DNA from: Prunus persica
Taxonomy: Eukaryota; Streptophyta; Magnoliopsida; Rosales; Rosaceae
Direction of reading: 5' to 3'
Length of the DNA: 64,000 bases
Assembly (NCBI RefSeq): GCF_000346465.2
Contig: NC_034016.1
Location: forward strand, 10,632,585 to 10,696,584
In this document: positions 36,901 to 48,270 of the stretch, in pieces
Layout of the letters: each line of letters opens with the position of its first letter
How positions within the stretch are numbered: the first letter of the stretch is position 1
The notes under the pieces: generated by a model
Told to the model about the DNA's origin: nothing
Database searches by the model: none
What the model saw: the letters and a program-made list of their open reading frames with translations, nothing else
Translations under genes and position numbers: made by a program

Positions 36901-38684
36901 AATTATTTGTCACAATCATTTTATTTTGTGATGTAGGAAATCCTCAAATTCTTTTTGACACTTATTGGCAAAATATGTCTGAGGACATTTTACACAAATT
37001 ACGACAAACTTTCGGAATGCCAAATCTAATTATATCAGAATCTGAATTAAAAAACTCTCTTTTATTTGAATTAGAACAGCTTTTCAATGTATCTTCCAGC
37101 TCTTTAAAGGAGCATCACCTTCCTATGCCTGATGAATATAGAATGTTAGAACTTAGAAATAAATTGCTTAGAGAAGAATTAAATTACGATTATAATAATT
37201 AGAAAAAGAACACTCCATTTTAGTTACACAACTTAACAAAGGTAAAAAAGATGTATATGATTGTGTTATAAAAACTGTTAAAGAAAAAATGTCAGGCCTC
37301 TTTTTTGTCCACGGTCATGGAGGAGCAGGAAAAACTTTTTTTGTGGCATACTATAATAAGTAAAATTCGATCCCAAGGAAATATTGTTTTAGCTGTTGCT
37401 TAATCAGGAATAGCATCATTATTATTACCTGGTGGTAGAACAGCTCACTCTAGATTTAAAATTCCCTTAATTGTTAACAATTGCTCAATATGTCAAATAA
37501 AAAAAGGAACTCATCTTGCCAAATTAATTGAAAAAGCCGCGTTAATTGTTTGGGACGAAGCTCCTATGAATCACAAACATTGTTTTGAAGCATTAGACAA
37601 ATCACTTTTTGATATTTTATCACATTTAAATCCTTTAGATAACAATGTTCCATTTGGTGGGAAACCTTTATTGTTGGGTGGTGATTTCAGACAAATATTA
37701 CCAGTTATTCCAGGAGGAACAAGATGCCTCTCTCAATAGCTCTTATTTATGGCCTTTTTTAAAAAATATTCCATTTAAAAGAAAATATGAGACTCTCGAA
37801 AAATGGATTAAACACTGAAGAAAAACAAAAAATAAATTATTTTGCTGCATGGATTTTGCGCATCGGTAATGGTCAAATTGTTGATATAGATGATCCAAAT
37901 GATAAAGATGCATCTTGGATCAAAATTCCTCAAGATTTACTTATACATTCATACACGCATCCTATTCATTCCATTTTTTTAGCAACATACCCAAATTTTG
38001 AAAGAAATTTCAACAATTTCACTTATTTAAGAGAACGAGCTATTGTAACACCTCGAAACACAACTGTAACTGAAATAAATAACTATGCAATTGATTTATT
38101 ACCTGGACAAGAACGAATTTATTTAAGCTCAGATTCTTTATGCTCATCATCTGAAAATTCTGAAAACCTTACTATTTTATATCCTACAGAATTTTTAAAC
38201 AAACTTGAATTCAATAGTTTACCTTCATACTATTTAGCTTTAAAAATAGGAATGCCCATCATGCTATTGAGAAACTTAAATCAATCTTCAGGTTTGTGTA
38301 ATGGAACACGATTAGTTATTACACAATTGTATGATAAAATTATCGAAGCAAAAATACTTGCCGGTAGTAACATTGGTCACAAAGTTTTCATACCTCAAAT
38401 AAGCCTTACAGCAACTGAAAACAAATGGCCTTTTGATTTTTAAAAGGCGCCAATTCCCAATTAGACCATGTTATGCAATGACAATAAATAAAAGTCAAGG
38501 CCAATCATTGAAACAAGTTGGACTATATCTTTCTCAACCTGTATTCACTCATGGACAACTTTATGTTGCATTATCCAGGGTTACATCAAGACAAGGTCTT
38601 AAAATCCTAATAGAAAATAATAAAGAAGTACCAAATAATTACACTAAAAACATAGTGTATAAAGATGTTCTTCAAAATTTATAA
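33922..38684 (+). pseudogene. Helitron Rep-PIF1 helicase gene, broken
   Basis: N-terminal zinc segment (CIYCGALF at about 34382, then LCCQQEK). The FRENIRVYNSMFAFTSMGAK block at 34568, then the Helitron-like N domain at 34960-35713 (PSSYTGSARYMLNNYHDAMA, YGNPDLFITFTCN). A likely real intron, 35714-35823, joins it to a Rep HUH motif (LPHAHMLIWL, 35857-35886) and the tyrosine motif YLFKYINKDSDRAR (36270-36311). The helicase part has Walker A (HGHGGAGKT, about 37311), a VWDEAP Walker B, GGDFRQILPVI, and the C-terminal [18 protein letters not shown] and [11 protein letters not shown]. Family role: rolling-circle transposition. Breaks: TGA at 34408, frame changes near 34760, 34930, 36105 and in the A run at 36650-36663, and stops near 36464, 37199 and 37737. 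Inactive as it stands. Confidence 0.9.
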
Positions 38685-38810
38685 TGAAGTTCCAATTTTG
38701 ATGTATCCATAATTAAATATTTGTATATTTTTTCTCATGACTTTTAATAAATATATACATGCAGTTTTATGCTAACAAAAAATATATTTTATTTGCAGAT
38801 TTAAAGCACA

Positions 38811-41800
38811 ATGAGTTTCACTTATATTCGTGATTTACAACCGTTCCAATTTAACAAGAAACTCAAAGTACGTATCTGCAGAATGTGGCGAGCAAAACTT
38901 ATTGGATCTAATGATCAATTCGGCGGCCTTCATTGTATCCTGGTTGACCAAAAGGTAAGAAAAGCTCTTTTCTATGTTATTTCAATTTAATTATAATAAC
39001 ATCACTTAAAGAAACCCTTTGTTTAATATCTGTTTCTGTTGAGATCCCTTAGTTTTTGATGGATGTTGGCGTGTAAGTGTGTGTTCTTCTTGTTATTGAC
39101 ACTGAACCCATTTTTCTAGGAGGCCATAACCATATAAAGTAGGTATAAATTCGGTCAAAATGTTTCTGTAGAGGATCTGAATAATAAACAATATTGCTGT
39201 AAACTGTATTATCTATGGGCTTTGTTAGGTCTGGATTCATTATATATGGTCTACTTAGTTTTTTATTTTTTATTTTTGTTAAATGAATGTATTATCATAT
39301 ATTTGTATTTCCTTCCTTTTAAATATAATTTCCCCTTATTAATTTTTCTCTTCCTCTTTTTTCATATATCTGGATTCATTATGTAGACAGATGCAATACA
39401 AGCTAGCGTCAAAGAGATCGACTATGATTTTGTAGCTCCAAAAATAAAAGCTGGTTCCATTTATGAAATAACATATTTCCACACTGGTCGCAACAAACCA
39501 TCTCACAAAGTTGTACCACATGTTGCACAATTGTTCTTTAATGCGAGAACAACTTTCAAAGAACTACCAACCATCCACCCACACATTCCACGACATCGAT
39601 TTTATTTGTAGATTATACTCAATTGTCCACTCGCATAGACAAAATTGACATCCTAACAGTTAATACTCTATATATTATTAAAAACTATGCATATATATAC
39701 AATAAGTATTTATCCAAAAAATTTCCACATTTTAATATCCTTATGATATTTTTTTTTCATCATATTGCAAGATATTTTTGGACACATTACTGGAATACAA
39801 CCATTGGAACATAAAATGGTGGGCAATGAGAGGCTTGAGAATAAATGTGAAGTCTGCATCGAAAATATCATGTACAAATATTCAGAAAATGTTTATAATT
39901 CAAATTTTAAACTATTATATCTCTTTCTAAATATTTTTTTTCTCCACATCTAATCATTCAGGAAAGAAGATGTTAGAATAACCCTGTGGGGAGATACTGC
40001 AAAAACTTTTGATTCCCAAGCTTTACAACAATTGACATCGCCAATATTTGCAGCTTTTACAAGCCTGAAAGTTAAACAATTTCAAGGTATCCAATTTATT
40101 TTCACTTTTTCCTATTATTTACACTTCATTTCAAATAAAAACAAATCTAATTTATTATTTATCAATATGTAGGGAAAATTGTTCTCAACAGTAGTGTCTC
40201 CACATTAATTTTTATCAATCCAGATATACAAGAATTGGCAGCCTACAAAACGATGCATGAATTTTTATCATTTTTGTTTTAACATATACCTTTGTTTCCC
40301 CATTTTTCTAAATTAACACCTCTTTTTTATTATATAAAAATAACAATAACCACAGCTTTAATGACTCTACACATGCCATTAAAATGATACCTTCTTCCGC
40401 CACTCAACTAATGACACCTCAACATTTAGAAGCTGCTAAAAAGCTATCTGTCCAAGAGTTAAATGTTCTTGATCCAGAGACACATAAGGTAAATACACTA
40501 ACTTCTTTCTTTAATCTCTTTATTATTCATATTTTAACATACAATTTCACAAATTATTTAAACTAAATTTCACTTTATTCTTCTCTTATCACTATATATT
40601 TTATAATTTTTTTTGCTATATTAATATATATTTTTTAAATATATTTTAGGACACTCCCATTTTATGCAGAGCAGCTATTACGCGTTTTGACACACGTAAC
40701 GGTTAGTGGTATAAAGCATGTCCATCTTGCTTTAAACAACTTAGAACTGCTGCCCACCGTGATGAACTTTTGTGCCCAAAACACAATAATCAAATTCCTC
40801 TCCCTTGGTAATACAAATCTCAACAATTTGTTTCATTTTATTTTTCCATAAAATTTAAACGCAATTATTTTAAATTATTAAAACATTACATAAATTTTAC
40901 ATACAGGTTCAAAGTGAGCTTGGTGCTTGAAGATTCAACTGATGAAACCAATGCAATCATAATTGGAAGACCAACAGAACAGTTGTTTAGAATTTCTTGC
41001 AATGAATTGGTTGTTCAAAGAGGTTTTACCGACCAACAACAATTGCCAGATGCAATTCTGCAAACAAGAGGACAAGTTAAAATTTTTCAACTTCGATTTG
41101 GGAGCATGAGAAGTGATTTCAACAGAAATGATCTACTCATTCAAGCAATCTTCGACGACACAATGCCACTTCTTGAACCAACATCGCAATCATCTGACAA
41201 AAGTTTGGCTGCACATGATACAGAAAATATTGATGCCCAAATGGTTCCACCCATTACCTCACTTCTCTCAAAGCAAATTCCAAGTGCATCTTCCACAAGC
41301 TCAGCTGATGCTTCTATAACAGAAGCTACCCCAATTTCAAAAAAAAGATACAGAGACGCTGTCAAAAGAGCTCTCTTTACCTTTCGTCCACCAAAAAAAC
41401 CAAAAGGTTAGAATTTATATAATAATTAACTCCTTTATATCAATATTTACGCATATTCTAATATTTACCAATATATTTCTTTCTTTTCCATTTAGCATTT
41501 CTTTAAGTCATGTTCAAACCGAAAACGAATCTGAAAAAATGGTTGCAACAAAAAGCATGGAGGAAATTGTATCAGATTCTGATTTACCAATCATTGGCTT
41601 AAAGAAGAAACCAAGCATGGGGAGTTTGGCAACCAGTACTTCTACCCCGAAATTAGAGTTTGTATTCTCTAATTCACTAATCTTATTTAAATACATATTA
41701 CATGCATAATATTCAATTATTCATACCTTCTGTCATATTCTGATTGATGCTTTGTTTTAATATATTATAAGATTATCTCTACTTATTATATAGGTCTAAA

Positions 41801-42497
41801 AACCATTTAACCACTATTGAATTAAGTATAAATGAAATTTTTGCATGCTGAATGTTTGGAAATATTATTAAATTGTCATATTAACAGGTGAATTTTTTTG
41901 AGAAATGTCCGTTTTCAGGGGAGGTTCTGCTCCTTTTTCAACAGAAATGTCAAGCCCTTAAGTTATTTCAACTCCAAATAAGGGCAAAAGAGTCATATGT
42001 TCCTAATACATAAGAGAATTAAAAGCCTAAACATTATATTTACATCCTTTTTTTCAATTTTTCTTCAATATATCCAACCATGATTATTTTACCTCTCTTC
42101 AACTTTTCCTTTAGATAAACACAGAATTTAAAATATGTTTACTTTGTGTTACTTCAATTGAAAAACCATCTACAGCTTGCTCATTAGTTCTCTTAATTTT
42201 GTTACTTTGTGTTTCCTAGATTGGAAAACCATTTATAACTTTCTCATTAAATTGTTAAATTATATTATTCCTGTTTATACATAATTAGATGTTTATGATT
42301 ATTGTCCTAACTCAATTTTCCCCATTCATCAACATTAACATTTACTATTTTCCCACTTTTTTATAACAGGGTCAAGACCTCCATCAAAGAGAAGAAAAAT
42401 CATGAAGAAATTGCAAAACAAAACTCGCCCAATTAAACAGCATGCTGCTCAAAACTATCCAAATTTTGCTATTTTGATGGCTACTTCTCACTATTAA
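38811..42497 (+). pseudogene. Helitron-encoded RPA large-subunit-like gene, broken
   Basis: Multi-exon gene downstream of the Rep-helicase, same strand. Exon 1 is 38811-38954 (MSFTYIRDLQPFQFNKKLKV) with a good GTAAGA donor. Exon 2 from 39387 encodes an OB-fold (AGSIYEITYFHTGRNKPSHK). Further exons near 39772 (DIFGHITGIQPLEHKMVGNE), 39961 (DVRITLWGD), 40650 (CPSCFKQLRTAAHRDELLCP zinc motif) and 40907-41410 (SLVLEDSTDETNAIIIGRPT, Lys-rich end). Likely tail exons at about 41500-41660 and 42371-42497. OB-fold single-strand DNA binding as in replication protein A is the family role; it is presumed to assist Helitron replication. A TAG interrupts the frame at 40707-40709 just before the zinc motif, and exon 2 hits a stop at 39610. 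Confidence 0.8.
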
Positions 42498-42667
42498 CAT
42501 TTCAATGTATATACAAACAAGTCTATTATTTTAACATAACAAGTCGCCTGTAAAATATGTTATTACTTCCTTTTTTGCAACTTATACCCCCTTAGTTAAA
42601 CATAATGCTACAAGTTAAATCTCATTGTATATATAAACAATCTTACTTTGTCTACGTAATTTCAAAA

Positions 42668-42697
42668 CCTGCAGCATTGTGCGGGCTTTTCTGCTAG
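42668..42697 (+). other. Helitron 3' terminus (hairpin plus CTAG)
   Basis: Stem CCTGCA (42668-42673) pairs with TGCGGG (42680-42685), including one G-T pair, around the loop GCATTG. Twelve bases later the element ends CTAG, followed by host T. This is the CTRR end recognised as the transposition terminator. Confidence 0.8.
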
Positions 42698-42943
42698 TTG
42701 GATTACGAAGTTTCAATTTCACGAAGAATGAAGGGAGAGCATAGAATCATTGCAGGAATAGATGTATTTTCCCACTTGGGTCACAAATCTTTGCAATATT
42801 TAAAAACTTTTGACAGTAATGTTATCGACACCAACTTATATATCAACTGTTGAAAGTTTGAATGAAATTTAAGGACATTTGTCTTACATTGGTAGAAAGA
42901 AGAAAAAGTGAGATCTTTATAAGTGTGGGAGTCCCACACTTAG

Positions 42944-43280
42944 GACTAATTTGGCATTGTTGTGCTGTGAAAATAATTGCTATTAGATTTGCTGTAAAAG
43001 AAATCAACTGTGAGAGAAAGTAGTTTGACGTTTGGTAAACATTTTGTTAAAAGTGTTGTTGGCATTGATTCCAGTATAATAAGAAAATGATTCCCGCATA
43101 ATCATTAAACCGGCGCCTCTTCAGAACTGATTATATAGCTGTTTTCCCTTATAGCTTTCTTTCACATCAATTTTTAACAATAAATGATTTTCTCATAGTT
43201 TACCAAACGGGTTGTGCTTCCCAAATTTTTTTTAAAATCACTTACCACCCCCAAATAAGCAATGTCAAACAGGCACTTAG
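42944..43280. mobile_element. hAT-like MITE, unit 1 of a tandem pair
   Basis: Starts ACTAATTTGGCATTGTTGTG and ends AAGCAATGTCAAACAGGCAC, which is the inverted form of the start. About 340 bp, non-coding. Adjacent and similar along its whole length to the next unit, and more diverged at its ends. Confidence 0.7.
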
Positions 43281-43642
43281 GGTCAGTTTGGCATTGCTAT
43301 GCTGTGAAAATAATCGCTGTCAGATTTGCTGTGAGAGAAATCAGCTGTGAGAAAAAGCAGTTTGGCGTTGGTAAAATTTTGTTAAAAGTATTGTTGGTAT
43401 TGATTTTATGCATAATCAAAAAATGATTGCCGCATAATCATTAAACCCAGCGTCTCTTCGAAATTGATTCCTGCATAATCAAAAAATGAAAGCAGCTAAT
43501 TAGCTGCTTTCCCTTATGGCTTTCTCTCATAACAATTTTTAACAAAAAGTGATTTTCTCACAGTTTACCAAACGGGTTGGGCTTCTCAAATTTTTTTTAA
43601 AATCACTTATTACCCCAAATAAGCAATGCCAAACGGGCACTT
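43281..43642. mobile_element. hAT-like MITE, unit 2 of a tandem pair
   Basis: Starts GGTCAGTTTGGCATTGCTAT and ends AAGCAATGCCAAACGGGCAC. The inverted ends (GTTTGGCATTGCT) match well. CACTTAG/CACTTAA occurs left of unit 1, between the units, and right of unit 2, so the two share a border. Confidence 0.72.
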
Positions 43643-43869
43643 AATAAATAGAAGTTGGGCCAAGTGAAAGTCAATTAGGCTTCAAATTCGATTTGGGCAT
43701 TAAATATTATATTACTAAGATTTAATATTTAATTATAAAAAAGCTTTGGGCCTTGGGGCACATCAGATTTAATTTTTTTTTAGTTTCGAATTAATAATTG
43801 TTTTTATTAATTCAGATTATTTTAATTAATTATTTTCTAACAGTTGTGACTCTTTTTACAAGATTTCAA

Positions 43870-44132
43870 AATAATGCTACACTTATCTTATTTTTATTCC
43901 ACATTTCTATACCACATGATGTGGCATGTCCATATCATATGTCATATCAATTAAATCAATGAAATGTATTTTAATAAAGAAAGTTTAATTAACAATTTTT
44001 TTAAAAGTGTTAATAAATCATAAAAGAAAAGAAAATATTAAATAATTTTAATTGATGTGGCTGTCCACCTCATCTGCCACATAAGATGGTATGGGAATGT
44101 GGTATATAAATGTGGTAAGAGTAGCAATTATT
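43870..44132. mobile_element. MITE with long terminal inverted repeats
   Basis: The left arm AATAATGCTACACTTATC and the reversed right arm AATAATTGCTACTCTTACC are similar, and the pairing extends about 60 bp inward (TACCACATGATGTGGCATG / TACCATCTTATGTGGCAG). 263 bp, non-coding. Confidence 0.65.
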
Positions 44133-44508
44133 CTTATTTAAATCAAACAAGGCCTCATTCGTCAAACACAGAAAAAAGCATTCTACAAGCATGTTCACAT
44201 TGTCTGATAGGAAAACAATCAAAGTTCGCCAAATTCAAAGTCTTAGTATTAGGACTTAGAATACAAATAGTTGAATCCTGTGAGGTAGTCACCTATAGAA
44301 CTTCAAGAACCGAGAATGGGTGAAATTACTGCCTTTAGGATATTACATCAAATCTCCAAGCTCTATCAGAAATCCAAGTCAGTTTATTTATTTATTGTTT
44401 ACTATATTTCAAATTACAGTTTGTTATAAATTCAATTTCATTGATATTTATATATTGTTGATATATATATATATATATAATTATTTGACTGACTGTTGTT
44501 TTTCCAAC

Positions 44509-44638
44509 ATCAACTGACGTGGCATACGACATGACAATTCATATCACGTGCCATATCATCTACTTTAATTAAGTTGCCATGCTATCTACGTAATGACATG
44601 GTTGCCATGTCGTATGTCACATCATCATTAAGTTGATA
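44509..44638. mobile_element. Small foldback/MITE fragment
   Basis: ATCAACTGACGTGGCATACG, continuing with ACATGACAA, is repeated in inverted orientation at 44602-44638 (TTGCCATGTCGTATGTCACA). Non-coding. A TA microsatellite precedes it at about 44461-44479. Confidence 0.55.
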
Positions 44639-45139
44639 TATATAAGTTGGTTCTTGTAACCAATGGCGGATCCAAGAAGGGTCGAGTGAAGGCTATTGCC
44701 CCTACTCACCCTTCTTGCTATCCATGAATTCTTCCATAATTTCCATTGAAATTCTACTGCAAAGCAAAGCTGGAGTGTAATACAATTAAAGGAGCTTTCA
44801 TTTTAAGACACTATATAGTTTACTAATTTGAAAGATATGAATACAAGTTCACCTAATTAGCATAAGGCCAAAGATCAAAAAGTAGTACCTAATTTTACAA
44901 TAATGTAATTAAAAAATATTAAAATTACACAAGATGCCACTCCTTATAAGTCAAGCACACTATGCCACATGTCCACCTCTGGCAATCCCCCTTCTGGCCA
45001 GCCATCCATTGCTGGCATGTTGTCGCCGCCCAGCTACCATCGACGCCGCTCATCGCCGGCCATCACCTCCCGGCCAACCACCGCCGCCAGCTTCCAACCA
45101 GTCACCAACTACATTGCCCTCGACCTTAAAAAGGTAGGA
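44639..45139. other. Repeat-derived intergenic DNA
   Basis: The segment near 44662 (CCAATGGCGGATCCAAGAAG) resembles the end of the TIR element at 13545, so it is probably another TE fragment. The GC-rich Pro/Ala open frames around 44934-45137 look like chance frames. Nothing else is supported. Confidence 0.4.
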
Positions 45140-45245
45140 AATTTAGTGTGCTTGAAGAGACTCGAACCTGGACCCTCAAAGGAGAGTAGCCTCATTCACA
45201 AACCACTACACAACCTTGTTTTTGTGATATTGTGTTAGTTACGCA
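45140..45245 (-). mobile_element. tRNA-derived SINE or tRNA-like fragment
   Basis: The minus strand contains an A-box-like TGTAGTGGTTTGTG and a B-box GGTTCGAGTCTC about 45 bp apart, with a downstream non-tRNA tail. It cannot be folded into a proper tRNA by eye, so a SINE head is more likely than a tRNA gene. Confidence 0.55.
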
Positions 45246-45689
45246 ATATTTATATTAACAGTCAATGGTTTTATTTTATTTTTTAAATTTATTTCCACAT
45301 CGATACATGCAAAATTTGTACCAAATCCCTCATGCTTAGCTCTAGAATTATACAAAACAAAATACTGTAGATATCAATAATGTAAACAAAAATAAAAACT
45401 GTAAATAAAACCAGAAATTGCAAAAAAAACAAAAACCAAAAACCAAAAAATTCATGCCAACAACTAGTAACCTCAGCTTCTCAGCATCCAATCCCTAGTT
45501 CATCAACACACACACACACATACTCTCTCTCTCTCTTCACAAACAAGCAAACACTGTTAAAAAAAAGTGCAAATGCTACAATGCGAGCTCACACAATGCA
45601 AACTCCCTTCCCCTGTCCAAATGAAACCCCAACACTCTGCACATCAACCACTGATCAAAACAGAAACTGCAATCCACAAACTGAAACTG

Positions 45690-46200
45690 TTGAACTGTTC
45701 CAGCCAAAATTGGCCTTGAACTCGGGTTGTTTGGGTCTGTTATTTTGGGGAGATGATAAAGAAAGTGATGGCGAGCAACTTTCGTGAAGGAATGATGGCG
45801 TGATAAGGTCGTTACAAAAATGGAAAGTCGTCGTGAAATTGGGAGGCCGCGACTGCTCGACTGTTCCAACCAAAATTGGCCACAAATGCTGGCTGTTTGG
45901 GTCAGGTATTTTGGGAAGATGATAGAGGAGGTGATGGCAAGTAACTTTCGTGAAGGAACGATGACAAGATAAAGTCGTTACGGAAAGTCGTCGTGACTTC
46001 GTCGTGAAATTGGGTTTAAGGCAGGTCGTGACTGCTGGACTATTCCAGCCGAAATTGGCCACAAACACTGGTTATTTGAGTCGGGTATTTTGGAAAGATG
46101 AAAGAGGAGGTGATGGTGAGCAACTTTCATGAAGGAACAACAACGAAATAAGGTCGTTATGACGACGGAAAGTCACCATGAAATTGGGAATATGGCTGCC
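45690..46200. repeat. Three tandem repeats of ~165-180 bp
   Basis: TATTTTGGGGAGATGAT at 45741 recurs as TATTTTGGGAAGATGAT at 45907 and TATTTTGGAAAGATGA at 46086. Each unit also carries GAGCAACTTTCGTGAAGG- and GAAAGTCGTCGTGA-type words. Minus-strand open frames across it repeat a peptide like HHSFTKVARHHFLYHLPK, which follows from the DNA repeat. No known domain. Confidence 0.8.
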
Positions 46201-47877
46201 CTGTTTTCCAGTCGAGGGAGAGAGAGGGGGAGGATGAAATTTGATTTTGGCAAGGCTTTTCAACAAAAAAAAGGTGAAATTGTATTTCTTTTCTAATTTA
46301 GACAGTCCCAATGAGTCTAAGCCTTCTATTTGGCCAAATCCAAAATAAAATTTGATTCCTAGTGTCACGGGTCGCACATAACCAAGTGCTACTGTGACTC
46401 CATTAGGACATCTATACGCTTATGAGATAGTCTAAGTATGGAATGGCGAGAGCTTAAGAGCTAGAATGGTTGGTGTTGCCCGAGTTGCACTTGTGAAGGG
46501 TATTTTTGGTATTTTAGAAGGTTACAGGATGAATTTGAGGAAGCTAAGAATACCGGGATGTTCATGATGTTGAGACACATGTAACACAACTAACGGTTCG
46601 CCATATTCGGAGTTCGTATGAAAGAGTTATGCCTAATTATGACTCCTCGTGCATAGGTGATGTTTCCTCCTATTGGAAGGCTAAATGCATAAAATGCTAT
46701 ATAAGAGGTGACATGGTGTCATGCTCTCTACCACCCTTGGTGCTTACACCCTTGTGGCACTAAGCGAGCATCCTTATGACATTGGAGGTAGTCATAAGTC
46801 GGGCATAAGATTGTTGAAGGATATTCTATATCTCTGAGGGAAAGGAATTCCCGAGGACAGTACGAACACGTGGGGCCGTTCGTATTGCTCATCGTTGAAA
46901 AGAGTGAGGTCAACGTATGGCATTCACTATGCCTTTGGCTAGCAAGACATTTGACAATACTCGATGCACTTGGCTTGGTTCAGCCTTGTTTAATGTTGAA
47001 TGAAGATATTTGGATGCCGGTACGCATGGGTTACGACCCCATGCAATGCATAGGTGATTATGTGGGACATTCGGAATACATATACTGCCAAGGCGTGGGC
47101 GACATGCAAGTATGATAGCTTGCGTGCATAGCTTGAGGACGTGGGCTATCTTGGTTGCTAATGGAATGATCGACAGAAGTGTGGGTAAACCAATGGTGTG
47201 TGGGATCGCTAGGTCTTAACTTGGACATGAGCGAGCCACGAGTTAAGCATGAGATGTGGTAGATGCAGTTGACGTGTCTTATGCAATGCTTGATGTATGG
47301 GCGTCGAGGGTTCGTTGCCGGATGCTGGGTGATTGTATTGTCATAAGGAAGTGTGACTCGTTGTCTAGCCATGGAGCGTGGCGCCCATGGAAGACGACAC
47401 TTGATGGTGAACCTTTCACTGAGTTGTGAGAGTCATGAATATCATGAAGATGGGAGAAGGCTGACTGGGATTCGAAGGGATCCTAGGCCTCACGGGTGTG
47501 CTTTAAGCGGTGAAATGTGTGTTTCGCTTTCATCGCTCGCTCATCCTGTGAAACTAGGTATTAAAACCCAAAAGAAACACTCTATGTCTCAAATCCTAAT
47601 TAGTAAGGATTGTTATGTTTAATACCTGATTTTTCTTAAATTGTAATGGGAAATTTGCATAAATACCACCTGAACGATTAGTCATGTGCACTACTACCAT
47701 TTGAACTTTTTATTTTTATTTTTAACCACCTGAAATTTGTAAAGTGTTGAAATCTACCACTTACGTCTAACTCCGTTAAAAGTTCTGGTAAATTCAAAGG
47801 CATTTCTGTCACTTCACTATAACTAAAAATAATTTTTAAAAAAGAATTAAAAGAAGAAAAAAAAGTTAACCACATTA
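46201..47877. other. Unclassified repeat-like DNA, possible solo LTR
   Basis: Higher-GC sequence starting near 46365 with TGTCACGGGTCGCACATAAC, a style seen at LTR starts, and running to about 47600. No primer site, protein domain or clear target duplication was found. The open frames on both strands have no recognisable product. Confidence 0.3.
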
Positions 47878-48267
47878 GAGCATCTCCAAGAGAAGAGGCA
47901 AAACGGTAGGCAAACCTCATTTGGCTTGCCATATCAGCATTTTCATGATTAGAGAGAAGAAGCAAATGGGTAGGCAAAATATACCTACTTTCCCTAACAA
48001 GGCAATATTACCCCTTTAAAGTGAATAGGTATATTTAACCCCACTTATTTTATTATTATAAAATACAAGTTTCTTTTGTTTTTTATGTTGGGTGAAATGA
48101 GATAAATGTAAAAAATATAAATATTAATATTGCATTGCCTAGTTAATTTGCCTAGTCAATTAGAGTGAGCAATTTTTTTCAAAAGGCAACTGAATAGACA
48201 ACATGACACATCAATCTATGTAGTACACTTTTGCCTACTTCGTTTGCCTATACCATTGGAGGTACTC
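47878..48267. mobile_element. Tourist-like (PIF/Harbinger) MITE
   Basis: Terminal inverted repeats GAGCATCTCCAA and (right end reversed) GAGTACCTCCAA. Target duplication TTA at 47875-47877 and 48268-48270. Subterminal GGTAGGCAAA words recur at both ends. 390 bp, non-coding. Confidence 0.8.
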
Positions 48268-48270
48268 TTA

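Larger units (their letters stand above)
30830..42697 (+). mobile_element. Helitron (Rep-helicase plus RPA type), decayed, ~11.9 kb
   Basis: Proposed 5' end TCTATATATACTAAAATCTA at 30830. Proposed 3' end CTTTTCTGCTAG at 42697, preceded 12 nt upstream by a 6-bp hairpin (CCTGCA/TGCGGG, 42668-42685), the canonical Helitron 3' architecture. Between them are a Helitron Rep-PIF1-helicase gene and an RPA-large-subunit-like gene, the usual set in plant autonomous Helitrons. The flanking bases are T on both sides, giving a T/T target rather than the commoner A/T. The coding regions carry several stops and frameshifts, so this copy is not autonomous now. The 5' boundary is less certain than the 3' one. 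Confidence 0.75.

Noticed and set aside
46365..47600. Complete LTR retrotransposon
   Set aside because: Only an LTR-like start; no second LTR, primer site, protein domain or convincing target duplication.
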